A stretch of 64,000 bases of DNA from Epiperipatus broadwayi. Taxonomy: Eukaryota > Onychophora > Udeonychophora > Euonychophora > Peripatidae. The notes under the pieces were generated by a model, which saw only the letters and a list, made by a program, of their open reading frames with translations, was not told the origin of the DNA and made no database searches. Of this stretch, positions 25,170 through 36,149 are shown piece by piece. The stretch is from contig JAQFVV010006273.1 in the NCBI GenBank assembly GCA_028023455.1, positions 5,065,128 through 5,129,127 of the forward strand, written 5' to 3'. Each line of letters begins with the position of its first letter. The first letter of the stretch is position 1. Made by a program: the position numbers and the translations under genes.

Positions 25170-26690
25170 CCTGAAGAGATCAGATTGATTTCAATGATTA
25201 TGTGTCATTTATTAAACAAGAAACAAGAAATAATGCAATAGAATAATATTTATATTTATAATGTTGAGATAGCAAGGATGGCTTCCTATCATTTTAAGAA
25301 TACAATAAATTTTCCTTTCCAAATCTCATGATAGGAATCCATACCTAAGCAATCTTTAGTTACAAAGTAATAAACAACAACAACAAAAAAACTAATACAG
25401 AATAATATATTCAGTAAATTGAAATTAAAGCTTTTAAATAATAAAAATATAGCAGTAGAAAAGAAAATTAATAATACACTAATTCTGAATCTATCTTGCT
25501 AATAGTATTGATTATAATTATATTTTATTTATTGAAGTATGCAATTTTTAGCTGATTACTGAATGAATGACCTCTCATATATGTTAGTTAAATTGACATT
25601 AGTGAAAAAGAGTAAACCATTCGTTCACCATGATTAATCATACACCCAAAAGGAACAAAAAAAATGATTGCTAGGTTTTAGTAACAACTAGTAATAAAAA
25701 AATATAACTCTGTTCTAAAGTTTGTAGTTAATGTAGAATAAATCAAGATTTTACTTGAGATGACTTTAGTAGAGTAATATCGAATTTCAGAAAGGATCTG
25801 TGAAATTTCAACTTTATTAACAATTACAATTATTTTGCTTATTTTTATTCTTTCCCTGACTCCTCCATACAGCTATACATTCTAGATATATGCTCCCATT
25901 TCTGAAGTGCCAGTTATCAAATTTGATAAAGAAGTTCAATACAAAAAAAATCACAAGTCATAAAATTATAAATAGTAAAATAAATAATAAAAAAAAAATT
26001 ATATGAATCAATAAAAAAAATCTTTTTGAGGAAAACAGGCATTGTCTATATTTAACAGTCTATACACATTGTATATCAATCTCCAGATATGACATAGTTG
26101 TCCATTGGCTTTGGTGAATTCACAGTAGTTGGTCCTGAACACTGTCCAGTTGTTACTTTTAACACACAGCAACAAACCCATTGCAGATTGATATCCATCA
26201 ACACTTAGAGATATTTTGCACAAACATATTTATAATAGCATAGAGGTCAGCATCCATCACCTACAGTATATTCTATTTACTCAGTACACATTGCAGAATT
26301 GCCTTTCATGATTGTAGTTAGTTATTCAATGGTATTTAAGTAGGAAAAAAAATGGCATGAGAAATTGATTGAATTCTAATAGTTTCAAATTTCTTTCTCT
26401 TCACTTTCTTAAACATCTATTCAAGCTCTCTAGCATATGTTTAAACTATTAATCTATTTTTACCATTTATACATTTTGATTTGTTGTTTAAAAAAATAGC
26501 TGAAATTATTTTTTTATATTCTGATAATGAAGGTTTTTTTTTCTTTTTAGCATTGAATATCAGAATACATCTTAATATAATTTCTTTTTTAAAAAAAATA
26601 TTAATAACTGTTCAGAGACTTTTCTTCATGTGAAGTTTATCCAATTGTTTTTCTTTTTAAAAAAAACAAAAACCTCTCATGCTGGCTCAT
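25170..26690. other. Intronic AT-rich sequence
   Basis: No gene recognised. The minus-strand ORF 26008-26223 has no recognisable domain; it may be an old repeat relic. Confidence 0.45.
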
Positions 26691-26769
26691 GCTAATTTTT
26701 TTTTATTAAAAATAAATTAAAATTTATTAGATACAAGTGCACAGGTTTATCTATACATAGCTATTTTCT

Positions 26770-29700
26770 TTTTCCCTGTTGCAAGGCATTCACTCTGTAG
26801 AGCTTGCTGTGGTCTGAAACTGGAAACTGGGGCCATTGCCCTCCTTCACTCCTCTGGGAGGGTGACCCTAGCCCAGGTTTCATGAAAAAGCCAGTCTGGA
26901 GCCAGCAATCTATCTCTGTTCCTGAGCCGCTTGAGTAATTTGATATAGATGTTGCAGACACCATGATTAGCACTTTAGAATATACACTTGCATCTGGATA
27001 GCCAAATTGCAAAGGTCAGAATAATGGTGATTCTGATTTTCGAGAATATACCACTCTTTAAAGCCTTTTAAATGACTAACACTTTTCTAATGTCAAGTGA
27101 CATGCTTTCATCAATAAAGGACCTGATCGGCTTGAGAAAAGGGCAGAAATACAGGAGGTGATGAATTGTCTCATCTGCTGTGGCACATAGTTGGCATTGT
27201 GGGTTGATCTTGCTGAACCCACTTCTCGACACCAGAAAATGATTTGTTGGCAGGGAGGAGAGGTTTATCTTTAGCAGAAAGTCAATGTATTTTGGTTCTA
27301 AGAACCAATTTTTCGATTTTGCTATGAGTTGTTTATTGTTTAACCCTAGCTCATTCTGTAAAATGGTTTGAATGGTGTGTTTGAGTTTGTATGTTTGCCA
27401 ATACATCTTTTTTTCCTCTATTGTATGTTGCGTTATGTTTGCTGAGTTTCTGACATAAGTCCATATATCCGTCATCCATTTGCTGGTGAGCAGAGGAGGT
27501 GTATCCGTAGGCTCCACTGTCAGTGTGAGGTTAGGATTTGTTTGTTCAAGGCTGGCCACATGCAGCACTCCCAGAGCCTTTTGTAGGTACAGGATGGACA
27601 CTGAATGCAGGCCGAGCCCATTTGACTCTTTGGGCATTTGAACATTAGCCATGCTTACAGCCACGACTTTGCCATTCCAAAGCAGCCTAGAGCATAATGA
27701 GTTCATAGAATGTTCAAATGTTTTGGTGGGTTTTATGAAAGGCAGGTAGTAGCTTAGTTTCAGGTAGACTAGCATGTTAAGTAAGGCAACCTTTTCGGGT
27801 AGTGATATTGAAATTCTTGACAGTGAGCTGACTACCTTTCTTGTTTTGTCTAGTATTGAGTTCAGGATGACCTTCAGCATGGCTAATCTAGACTTGGCGA
27901 TGGCAAAGCCCAGAAATGATTGTGGCTGGGCCATGAATATTGAGAGAATTGTTATACCTGTTTTGATTTTCCAGATGGAAGATTTATTGTAATTGATTTT
28001 AAGATTTAGTTTTTTGGCATATTTGTTTATGATTTGTATTACAGTTTGAAGCTGGGATTTGTGAGGAATGAATATGGAAACGTCATCAACATATGAGATG
28101 TGGTGAACTGTATGTTTCAGTGCTGGCATGTATATGCCCGGTGTACTGCATTCTATTTCCATGAGAAAGGGGTTGAGGTATGTTATGAAGCAGAGGGTAG
28201 ACAAAGGGATCCCTGTGGAATGGATAGATGTGGTCTGAATCCTGCTGAAAGCTTTCCATCTAGAGAGGTAAATATTGATCTGTTGAACAGTAAATTGCCA
28301 ATAATACAGATGTAAATATCCAGCACTTGATAGTCATGGAGTGTTTGTAGTAAGATTGATGGAATGACGTTGTCGAATGCTGAGGAAAAGTCTAGTTGAA
28401 TAACTAATGGGTTTGATTTTCTTTGTAATCTGACATGTTCGGAAAGTAGTATGAAGTGCTGGATCACATTACTGGTGGAGGTGCCTTTGTGGGAGAATTG
28501 ATGTTTGGTGATGTGTCTATATATCTGTTCTTGTATGAGATCTTTAACTATGGATTCTATTGTTTTAATGAGGAGTGGATTCATGAAAATTGGGTGTATG
28601 TTTATTAGCTTTGAGGGGTTGATTTGTTTTTTTAAGAAAGGCACCAGTGTGACTGGGTAAAGGTCAGGGATATTCTGGAAGTCCCCTGTGAGGACATCGA
28701 TCATTTGCCAACTATGGGTGCAGTGCATTGGTTCAGATGCAGTAACACAAATCTTGGGATTCCAGATAGTCCTGGATGTGTGCCCTCTGGGTAGTTCTGT
28801 AGCTTTTGTACTATTTGTGATTTGGTCATATTGTGATTAGTGTTTCCATCTAGTTCTTCCAAATGCTTCCAATCTCAAAGTTATAGCTTTGTAGTTTGTG
28901 TTGAAAATGGCTATGGATTTTGGAAACATTGCCAGACCACTATAGCAATGTTGATCTATGGAAATTATCGAAGGTGTCAGCCTTTTGGCAGCACCCAGTG
29001 CCCATCTGATGTAGCTGCATGTCCAGTTATGTCGATTATTTAAGAAGATTTTGGATCTTTTGGTGGCCACATATTGTGCCAAGACTTTTTGTTTGTTATA
29101 ATATTGCAATTTAAGGTCCATAATGTCTTGGACAGTAGTGTCTGTGTGAGAGAGTTTACTTAGCCTGTTAGTAATGTTGTCTAGGTCTTTTAGGAGCTGA
29201 TTGGGTCTTTTGGTTTTCTGTGTGTGGAAATCAATCAGAGAGCTCATTATTCTGACAAAAACTAACCATGCTTGGATAGGTGGCAGAGAGAGGATTTGAA
29301 TTTTATTAAATAAGATGTATGCTTCAAAAAAAATCCATGCAGGTGCCACAACTTTGTTTAGTAGTCTAATGGTGTGAGAAAAATTTGTTTGAGCCAATGT
29401 GTTAGGGTTAATTTGCAATGATATTAACAGTGCCAGGTAATCTGAGAAAGGCACATATTGCAATCAGGCATTGAGATCAAAATGTATGTCTGGGGAGTAG
29501 TAGAGCAGATGTATTAGAGATATTATTTAAAGAGTATAGAAGGAGAAGGCATCAGGAAGAAAAAAGCCTTCTCCACACAACAAGACTCTGTTGAAGAGGT
29601 GTAAATACTTTGTGTTGAAGTTATGGTAACTCGTGTTGAAGTCACCAAAACAAATTGTTGGTGAATAGTTAGATTACAGTATGGAATTGATTTTGTTGAT

Positions 29701-30066
29701 TGCTGCATGCACTGAGTCAGTGGTGTTCCTTAAGTACAAGTAGATTATATTGAGTGAATATCTTTTGAAAGTTAAATTTAGCATCAGTGCTTCTTTGTCT
29801 AGGTGAAGTGTCCTGAGTTTGGTGTATGGCAGGCTTTTGTGAATTAGAAAGGTGACCCCAGATGATGTAGTGTTGGAGTGAGCGTACTGAAAGATCCTGT
29901 ATTGTTGGAATAGATGGTCTATTCTGTAGTCTAATTGAGTGTGTAACTTTGTTTCAGAAAGGCATGCTATGTGGATATTGGTTTTATCAATCCATCTTTT
30001 AATAGCATAAACATGATTAAAGGAATTAAGGCCCCTTACATTAATGCCACCTATTTTAAGATGCAT
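26770..30066 (-). pseudogene. LINE copy A ORF2 (endonuclease-RT), broken
   Basis: Starts at ATG 30066 with LKIGGINVRGLNS, the first strand of an APE-type endonuclease, followed by CLSETKLH (catalytic Glu). ICFGDFNTSYHNF in the next segment (about 29650, partly out of frame) and VPFSDYLALLISL carry the later endonuclease motifs; SDH has become SDY. The RT domain spans about 28730-27700: LDFSSAFDNV, then a frameshift near 28195 at PQGS, then YVDD at about 28082-28093. The C-terminal CQLCATADETIHHLLYFC is at about 27165. A last block (FAIWLSRCK) runs to about 26770. At least two stops and two frameshifts. Confidence 0.8.
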
Positions 30067-30106
30067 AGTAAGGGTTTTTGCAGGACTTAAACAGACTCCT
30101 TTTCCT

Positions 30107-32252
30107 TCATTGATTTTGCAGTTTGTTAGTGTTTTGATGTAGCCAGTTTGGTTCAGTATCTGAGTCAGCTGTGGAATTGGCTAAATATTTATGCTGGGAG
30201 CTCGATGAATCCTGTGTCTTTCTTTTATGTGTAGCAATTTGTTCTTTTTGTCTGGTTTGCATTATGTGTGGTGCTATAATTGTGTTTTTCTTGCTTGGGA
30301 TACTTTGCTGTTGAGATGTGTCTTTTGATTTGGTTGCAGTTGGAGCTTCTTGTAACCGCTGAAAAGGCAATTGTGATTGCAGTTGCTTTGAAGTGGCAAT
30401 TGCTTCATCTGTGCTAGTCTTATTTTCAGCACTTATTTCTTGCTTTCTTAACTGTGATGCTTCCCAGTGAGGTTTATGTGTTTGAGTTTTATTTTGCCCT
30501 ACATCATTAGAGGTGTGGGATTGCAGGGTGGAAGGTGTATTTGAAGGAGTTAGATTGCATTTGTGGATATTTAGTTTTCTTAACATTGCAGATGTCACAA
30601 ATTTTGTTAGGACAAGTTTGGACAAGGTGGGTCCATTCGCCACAGTGAAAGCATTGAGGCTGAACACCTCAAATGGCAATAAATATAGGGCACTTGTTTT
30701 CTTCTAGGGTTGCTGGAATGTCAAGTAGAGAGTAGCCCTTGTAGAGTTTGAGTGTGAAGGCCACATTATTTGAAGGTGATTCTAGGTCTACTCTTGTTTC
30801 TGTGAGCTATTTAAAGTTGGTTACTTCACCGTATTTGAACAGCAGCCTTTGAAGATCTATTTGAGTGAAGTTTCTATAGCAGTTGCGTGCTAAACCATAT
30901 GCTATTTTAGGCAGGTCCATGTCAATTTTAATTAGGTAATGTTGGTTCAGGTAGAGTTGCTGTCTTTTGAAGAATTTTTTTGGAATTAAATTGTGGAACT
31001 CTATTATGAAGTATCGCCTGTTGGGATGATGGTAGATTCTTCTGATTGCTTCTCCCAGTTTTAGATTTTTAATCAGTTCAAATAATTCATCTGTAGGAAA
31101 GGCGAAAAGGTTACAGTTGTCATTAGTGGTAGTAAGAATTAGAGAGTTCTCACTGTGGTAATTCAGAAATGAGTTGAAGAGTACTGTGGGAATTCTAGCA
31201 TTGAATTCTTGATAGTTTTTAACAGAAATTGTGAGTTTTGATGTTGTTGCTGACAGTTATTTTTTTCTAAATTAGTTGTGGGGTTTTATCCTCAACAAAA
31301 TATAGGGTGCTATATTGGGTTGTTTGATAATCTGTACAGAGATTTTGTATAATGACTTTGTTGTTACCTAGAACTGTAGCATAACTTTCGTTATTTGTAG
31401 TGTTAGAATTTATTTTGTTTTGAGTTTGGTATTGGGAAGATGTAAATTGATTAGCCACTACTTTGTTGGGGACCAGTGTGTTTTTGTTGTATAGAGTGGG
31501 ATTTAGACTGGGGAAATGTGAGTTGTAACGGACTTGTTCAACACTCATTTCTTGCGATTGTTTGTGCTTTTTGAAACTGCTGCAAATTATTCTACCATTA
31601 TCGCTGTTGTTTTACGAGGCTGATTTTTGATCATCATATTGTTGCAAAGTTACTTCAGTATCATGGGGAAGTTTAGAAGCTGTTTTTGTGTTTAAATCTC
31701 CATTGTTGTATTTGGGAATTGATTCTAACTCTGTTTTTTGACCGGAGAAAGTGTTATAACCATAAAGATCGGCAGGTTCCGGTAAAGTGCCACCTGTATT
31801 TTTATAATTTTTAAATTTATTCATGCTGGAACTTTTGGTGTTTTCTGTGTGAGATGGAAACTTTTTGAAATTGTAACTTGATTTTGAGTATTATCATTTA
31901 GTTTTTCATTAGAAGAATAGATTTTGCTTAGATTTTCACTAGAATTATTTTTTCCAATTTTTTTTGAAATTCCGATCACAGCAGCTTTCTGTTCAATGTT
32001 TGCAATCATAGTGATCTTTTGTTTACAAATGGATTGGGGTTCTTCTTGCTTTTGTGTGCCTTTGGTAAGTTTTTTAAAATTGATAAAATTATCCTGATCA
32101 ATATTAGTTGAATTAAAATTACTGGAAGTGCTCTTAACTTGTTTAATCTGAAAGCTTGATAAGGCTTGCCTAACGTTAGAATCACTGAAAGATTTTGAGA
32201 TTGGTCTAGACCTGAGAATTTGCTGTTCCAGCAGATCATCTATACTGCTCAT
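30107..32252 (-). pseudogene. LINE copy A ORF1 (zinc-knuckle protein), broken
   Basis: ORF1 codes for the RNA-binding protein of the retrotransposon particle. The N-terminal block starts at ATG 32252 (SSIDDLLEQQILRSRP) and matches the copy B start in RS-S-D-NVR. The middle is Asn/Thr/Gln-rich and split by stops near 31825, 31610 and 31265. A CCHC knuckle, QCFHCGEWTHLVQTC, is encoded at about 30660-30615 with a second Cys pair (CDIC) after it, in a frame different from the longest ORF there (30107-30679). The C-terminal tail is Gln-rich and ends near 30107, where ORF2 follows within about 40 bp. Confidence 0.7.
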
Positions 32253-32340
32253 TTTGTAAGTTTAATTTAATAAACATAGAGAAAAGGCTTACCTTAAGCC
32301 TACTCCGACTCATATTGAAAAAAGGAATTGTTAACAATAA

Positions 32341-33000
32341 TATAATTTAGGGTTTTATAGCAGTCAGGTGTGCTTTGAGTAAAGCCAGTTTTTAATAACT
32401 CATTGTTACAAATCTATATGTTTATTAAAATATTTTTCCTTTCTTGAATTGTTTTCCATCTCCCAAATTCAATCACCTAGCAACTATTTTGATCTTGGGT
32501 CATTATTCTTTTATTTTAATCTTTGTTTATGTCAGTCTCACCAGTTATTAATTTAATTATTAAGGAGATTAGGTTGTGTATATATATATAAATTTTACTG
32601 CTCTAGAGATGCAGAAATTAAAAATACATGACTCTCAAAAAAAAAAAAAATAAACATAGCAGTTTATTTGAGGTGACATTTATGTTTGTTTATATACTTG
32701 TTTAACATATATTTATATATATATGTATATGTAAGCTCGATTGTTTGACTATCAATTGACCAAATTAAAAATGTTGGAAAAATTATGACAGGTGTGTTTG
32801 TTGGTTGTAAGTCACTCTTATATATATATTACTAATGTTTTTACCAATATATATATATATATATATAGCTGTGCCAAAACTGTTTTTGTGATTTGGGCTT
32901 AGTAATAAATTAATAGTTTGATCAATAGATTAAAATAAATAGATACATATAATAATAGTAATAATATAAATAAGTATTAACATATTACTTTTGTGTGTAG
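32341..33000. other. Intron end with TA runs
   Basis: TA microsatellites at 32578-32590 and 32848-32867; otherwise plain intron ending in TTTTGTGTGTAG at 33000. Confidence 0.5.
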
Positions 33001-33103
33001 GGGTGTTTATTGCACTGACAAGATCAAAGAATTGTCCCAAATCTGTGAAAGTAAAAAGTCAAACACGTTTCTTGATGATATTGGATATTTACACACAACA
33101 TCA
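33001..33103 (+). CDS. ACSF2: ACSF2-like exon, N-half of the ATP-binding loop
   Basis: Exon of 103 nt between ...GTGTAG (33000) and GTAAGT (33104-33109). Its first base completes the codon split at 9815 (AT+G), and it ends in phase 0. It reads GVYCTDKIKELSQIC, then NTFLDDIGYLHTTS. In the family this is the linker before core motif A3; the final TS begins that motif (T-S-G-S/T-T-G), completed by the next exon. The acidic-aromatic stretch before it (DDIGYLHTTS) corresponds to the usual D-x-x-x-I/L-x-F/Y-T-S-G. The exon lies alone between two oppositely oriented LINE copies. Confidence 0.7.
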
Positions 33104-34020
33104 GTAAGTTAACTGTATATAAATATATTTTTTAAAAATAGATAAAAATTACATTTCTAATCATGTTGTAAGTTTCAAAAGAATTTTTTATTTATTATAT
33201 GCTCTATTCTAGCATTGGCTACTTATCAGAATGCAATATCAAGATTGCAATTCATAGTATAGTTGGTTTTCTTTTTCATTCAAAAATTTTCAATGACAGT
33301 GAAAAGGTGTAAGTAATTGCAATGGAATCATATCACATGATATTCAATATATTTTCATCTAAGCCCCCTCACATCCATTGTACATCATGAATAATAGCTC
33401 ATAATTTGTTGAAAAACTTTGATTAAAATATATATATATTGTACTGGTCAAAACATGTTAATCCATCGAACATGAAGTGGAATTTAAAAAATGTACTCAA
33501 ACTCAGTCAAGCCAGAGATTTAAGTCAAAGACCAACCTGAATTCGAACCCACTCTCTAAGATCCAGATCAAACACCTAATGAATAACATATAATGATGGC
33601 ACATGAGAATTTATTCTAAATCCAGCCCACTACCAGAGTGGAGAAGACAATGAGACCCTCATTATTAACTGCATTAAAATATGCATATCCGCAGTTGTAT
33701 ATGTGGAAGTGGAGAGAAGGGAATTCGAATGACTGCTGATGTATGCAATTGCAGTTAATTAATCTTAGAGTCGAAAATCCAACCTATTTTATAAAACTAA
33801 ATGTGCAGAGATGAAAAAACAAACAATTAAAAAACAAAAACAATGTTTATCTTCTGTATCATATATATGTTATTAAAACCAGTCAAAACATACACATCCA
33901 AACATTAATAACAATCAACAATTTCAAACTGTTTTCAAGGTAACTCCTTTTAACAATACAGTATATATATAATTACAAATGAATTGCATTGGAAATTTAA
34001 AAAAAGGGGCAAATTAAAGA
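33104..34020. other. Intronic sequence between exon and LINE copy B
   Basis: A GC-richer patch at 33440-33790 without a recognisable frame, and a TA run at 33429-33440. No gene. Confidence 0.45.
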
Positions 34021-34060
34021 CTTCCCCTGGCGGCTTTCCGGAAGTGACAATCTAAGCAAA

Positions 34061-34280
34061 TCGTTCAACATTAAAATACTAAATTATTATAGTTGAAACT
34101 TTTTTTTACCTACGGAGTGGTGGAAATGATCAGGTAAGCATTTATCTTTTGCAGATCGTTCAACATTAAAAATCTTTTGCAGATCGTTCAACATTAAAAT
34201 ACTAAATTATTATAGTTTTGAAACTTTTTTTTTACCTACGGAGTGGTGGAAATGATCAGGTAAGCATTTATCTTTTGTGT
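34061..34280 (+). repeat. Tandem 5'-leader monomers of LINE copy B
   Basis: The block starting TCGTTCAACATTAAAATACT at 34061 is repeated at 34184 (period 123 bp), each containing CTACGGAGTGGTGGAAATG and a donor-like CAGGTAAGC. Between them a 28-bp unit (ATCTTTTGCAGATCG...) is itself duplicated, 34144-34171 and 34172-34199. Copy A's leader has the related GAGTCGGAGTAGG ... GGTAAGC only once. Promoter-bearing tandem monomers are known in 5' UTRs of some L1 families; a promoter role here is inference. Confidence 0.75.
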
Positions 34281-34299
34281 TTATTAACTAAAACTCAGA

Positions 34300-36139
34300 A
34301 TGAATAGGGCATTTAATTTTCCTGATCAGGAAATACTGAAACCTAACAGAATTATGAGGTCTCATAGCGACCATAACGTTAGAAAGGTATTTGATAAGTT
34401 TAACATGAGCCCTCAAAAAGAAACAATAGAAAATACTTCCAGTAAAACCAATCAAGCCAACTTCTTCTGTAACAAAACCTTGTTAAGCCAAATGATCGAC
34501 AAAGAATTAACATTACAAGATCCCTTTGGACATATAAATAAAAATGCAAAGCCTCAATCGCTTTCTGACAACTTTTCCATTGTCACAACAAAGTAGACAA
34601 AAAAATATAAACTCGTTTTCCAATACGATAAACCGTGATCGAAGTTACAGTCAAGCACTAAATGTACAAAAACCTTATTTACTAGAATTCCCCAGTCTAG
34701 AATTTCCCAGTCTTAAACCCAATTCCGACATAGAAAGTTCTGTAATAACACAATGTTAAACCATAATATAAGTTTTAACAGTCAATTACAAAATACATTA
34801 AGTCCAACAATTCAAACAAGCAATCAATCATATGCAACAGCACTTAGCAAAAATAAAACTAAAAAAGTATAATAACAGGTGAATCTACCACACAATCAAA
34901 CATCTTCGATTTTATGGGAGATGAATATTTCAACAATAATGAACATAGACCTCTAGCATTTCCACAAAACTCACAAACCACCATGAATAATTATCATGAG
35001 ATAAGCCAGGAATTCAATTCCAGAATACCTCCACTTTTGTTCAACTCTTTCTTACATTACCATAGTGATCTTACTTTAATAACCACTTCTAATTATTACT
35101 GCAACTTGTTCACATTCCCCACAGATGACTTTTTTGAGCTTATCAAAAGTCAACAATTAACTGATTCAGTAAAGAGAATATATCACCATCCGAACAAAAG
35201 ATATTTAGTAATGGAGTTTTACAATATATTACAAAAAGAACAATTTAAAAGAAAACAACTTTACCTCAAAAATAGATATCTCTTAAAGATAGACATGAAC
35301 AAACCCAGAATTATTCATGGATTAGCATGAAATTGCTATTTAAATTTTAATCAAAATGACCAACTACTTCTAGCTAAATTTGGAAATATTACAAATTTTA
35401 AATTCATAACAGAAAAAAGAGCAGGCATTGAGCTGCCCTCAAACAGCACAGCCTTCTCGCTTAAACTAAACCCAGATTATTCTCCACTAGACATTCCGGT
35501 TACATTAGATGAGGCAAAACTTCCAATTTTCATCTCGATTCAAGGTGTGCAGCCTCAGTGTTTCAGCTGTGGGGATTGTACTCACATTCTAAAGGCATGT
35601 CCAAAAGGAACATGTGCTCACTGCAATCTAAAGATGTCCAGAAATCATAAATGTCCACAAAAAACGTTAAACCCTCAATTCACTTCAATCAACAGACAAC
35701 TAATACAAGTGATAATGAATAAAATCAAGTCAATGAAGACAGTATTGAAATCTTGCAAACATTAACAGATGCCATAACTCAAGAGAAAACAAAAGAAAAC
35801 TGTGTGAACAGTATTACATTACAATATATACAGACAGCTTCTGAAAACCATTCAACAACTGGATCAAAACAGGAAATAGTAGAAACACAGACACATCAAG
35901 TACAACAAACAATGATTAAGCAACAAATACCAATACAATCATCTCTACAAACTAATCTGAAAGGTCAAATAATACTGAATAACAAAAGGAAAACACAAGA
36001 TTCTTCTGAATCGCAGCATGAAGAAACAACAAACTCAACTGCAGAATCTGATCTTGATATCAACTACTCTCAAAACTCTTCAAACAAAGCATCCAAAAAT
36101 AGAAGTAGGCAAGAAAAGAAAGAGAACAAAAAGAAATAA
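34300..36139 (+). pseudogene. LINE copy B ORF1 (zinc-knuckle protein), broken
   Basis: Begins at ATG 34300 (NRAFNFPDQEILKP, then RSHSDHNVRKVF, matching copy A's SFSDSNVRQAL). Frames 34300-34596, 34544-34759, 34914-35330, 35547-35765 and 35753-36139 follow one another in the order expected of a single protein broken by stops and shifts. The segment 34914-35330 holds a folded region (SFLHYHSDLTLITTSNYY ... FPTDDFFELIK). The zinc knuckle QCFSCGDCTHILKAC at about 35553-35597 is followed by CAHC and HKCP, giving a second finger. The tail is Gln/Thr/Asn-rich with a basic end (KKENKKK). Role: RNA binding in the retrotransposon particle. Confidence 0.75.
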
Positions 36140-36149
36140 GTCTTAGAAC

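Larger units (their letters stand above)
26696..32340 (-). mobile_element. L1/Tx1-like LINE, copy A, near full length
   Basis: A non-LTR retrotransposon lying antisense to the host gene. Reading the minus strand: 5' leader (32340-32240), ORF1 with a zinc knuckle, ORF2 with endonuclease, reverse transcriptase and a C-terminal Cys/His motif, and a 3' end with an A run (T run 26696-26704 on +). The parts are collinear with copy B at 34.0-39.9 kb. The RT shows FSSAFDNV, IPQGS and YVDD. The C-terminal RT region (LPEKVALLNMLVY ... GLGLHSV) resembles the L1/Tx1 lineage, but clade assignment is by eye. Several stops and frameshifts show it is inactive. Confidence 0.85.
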
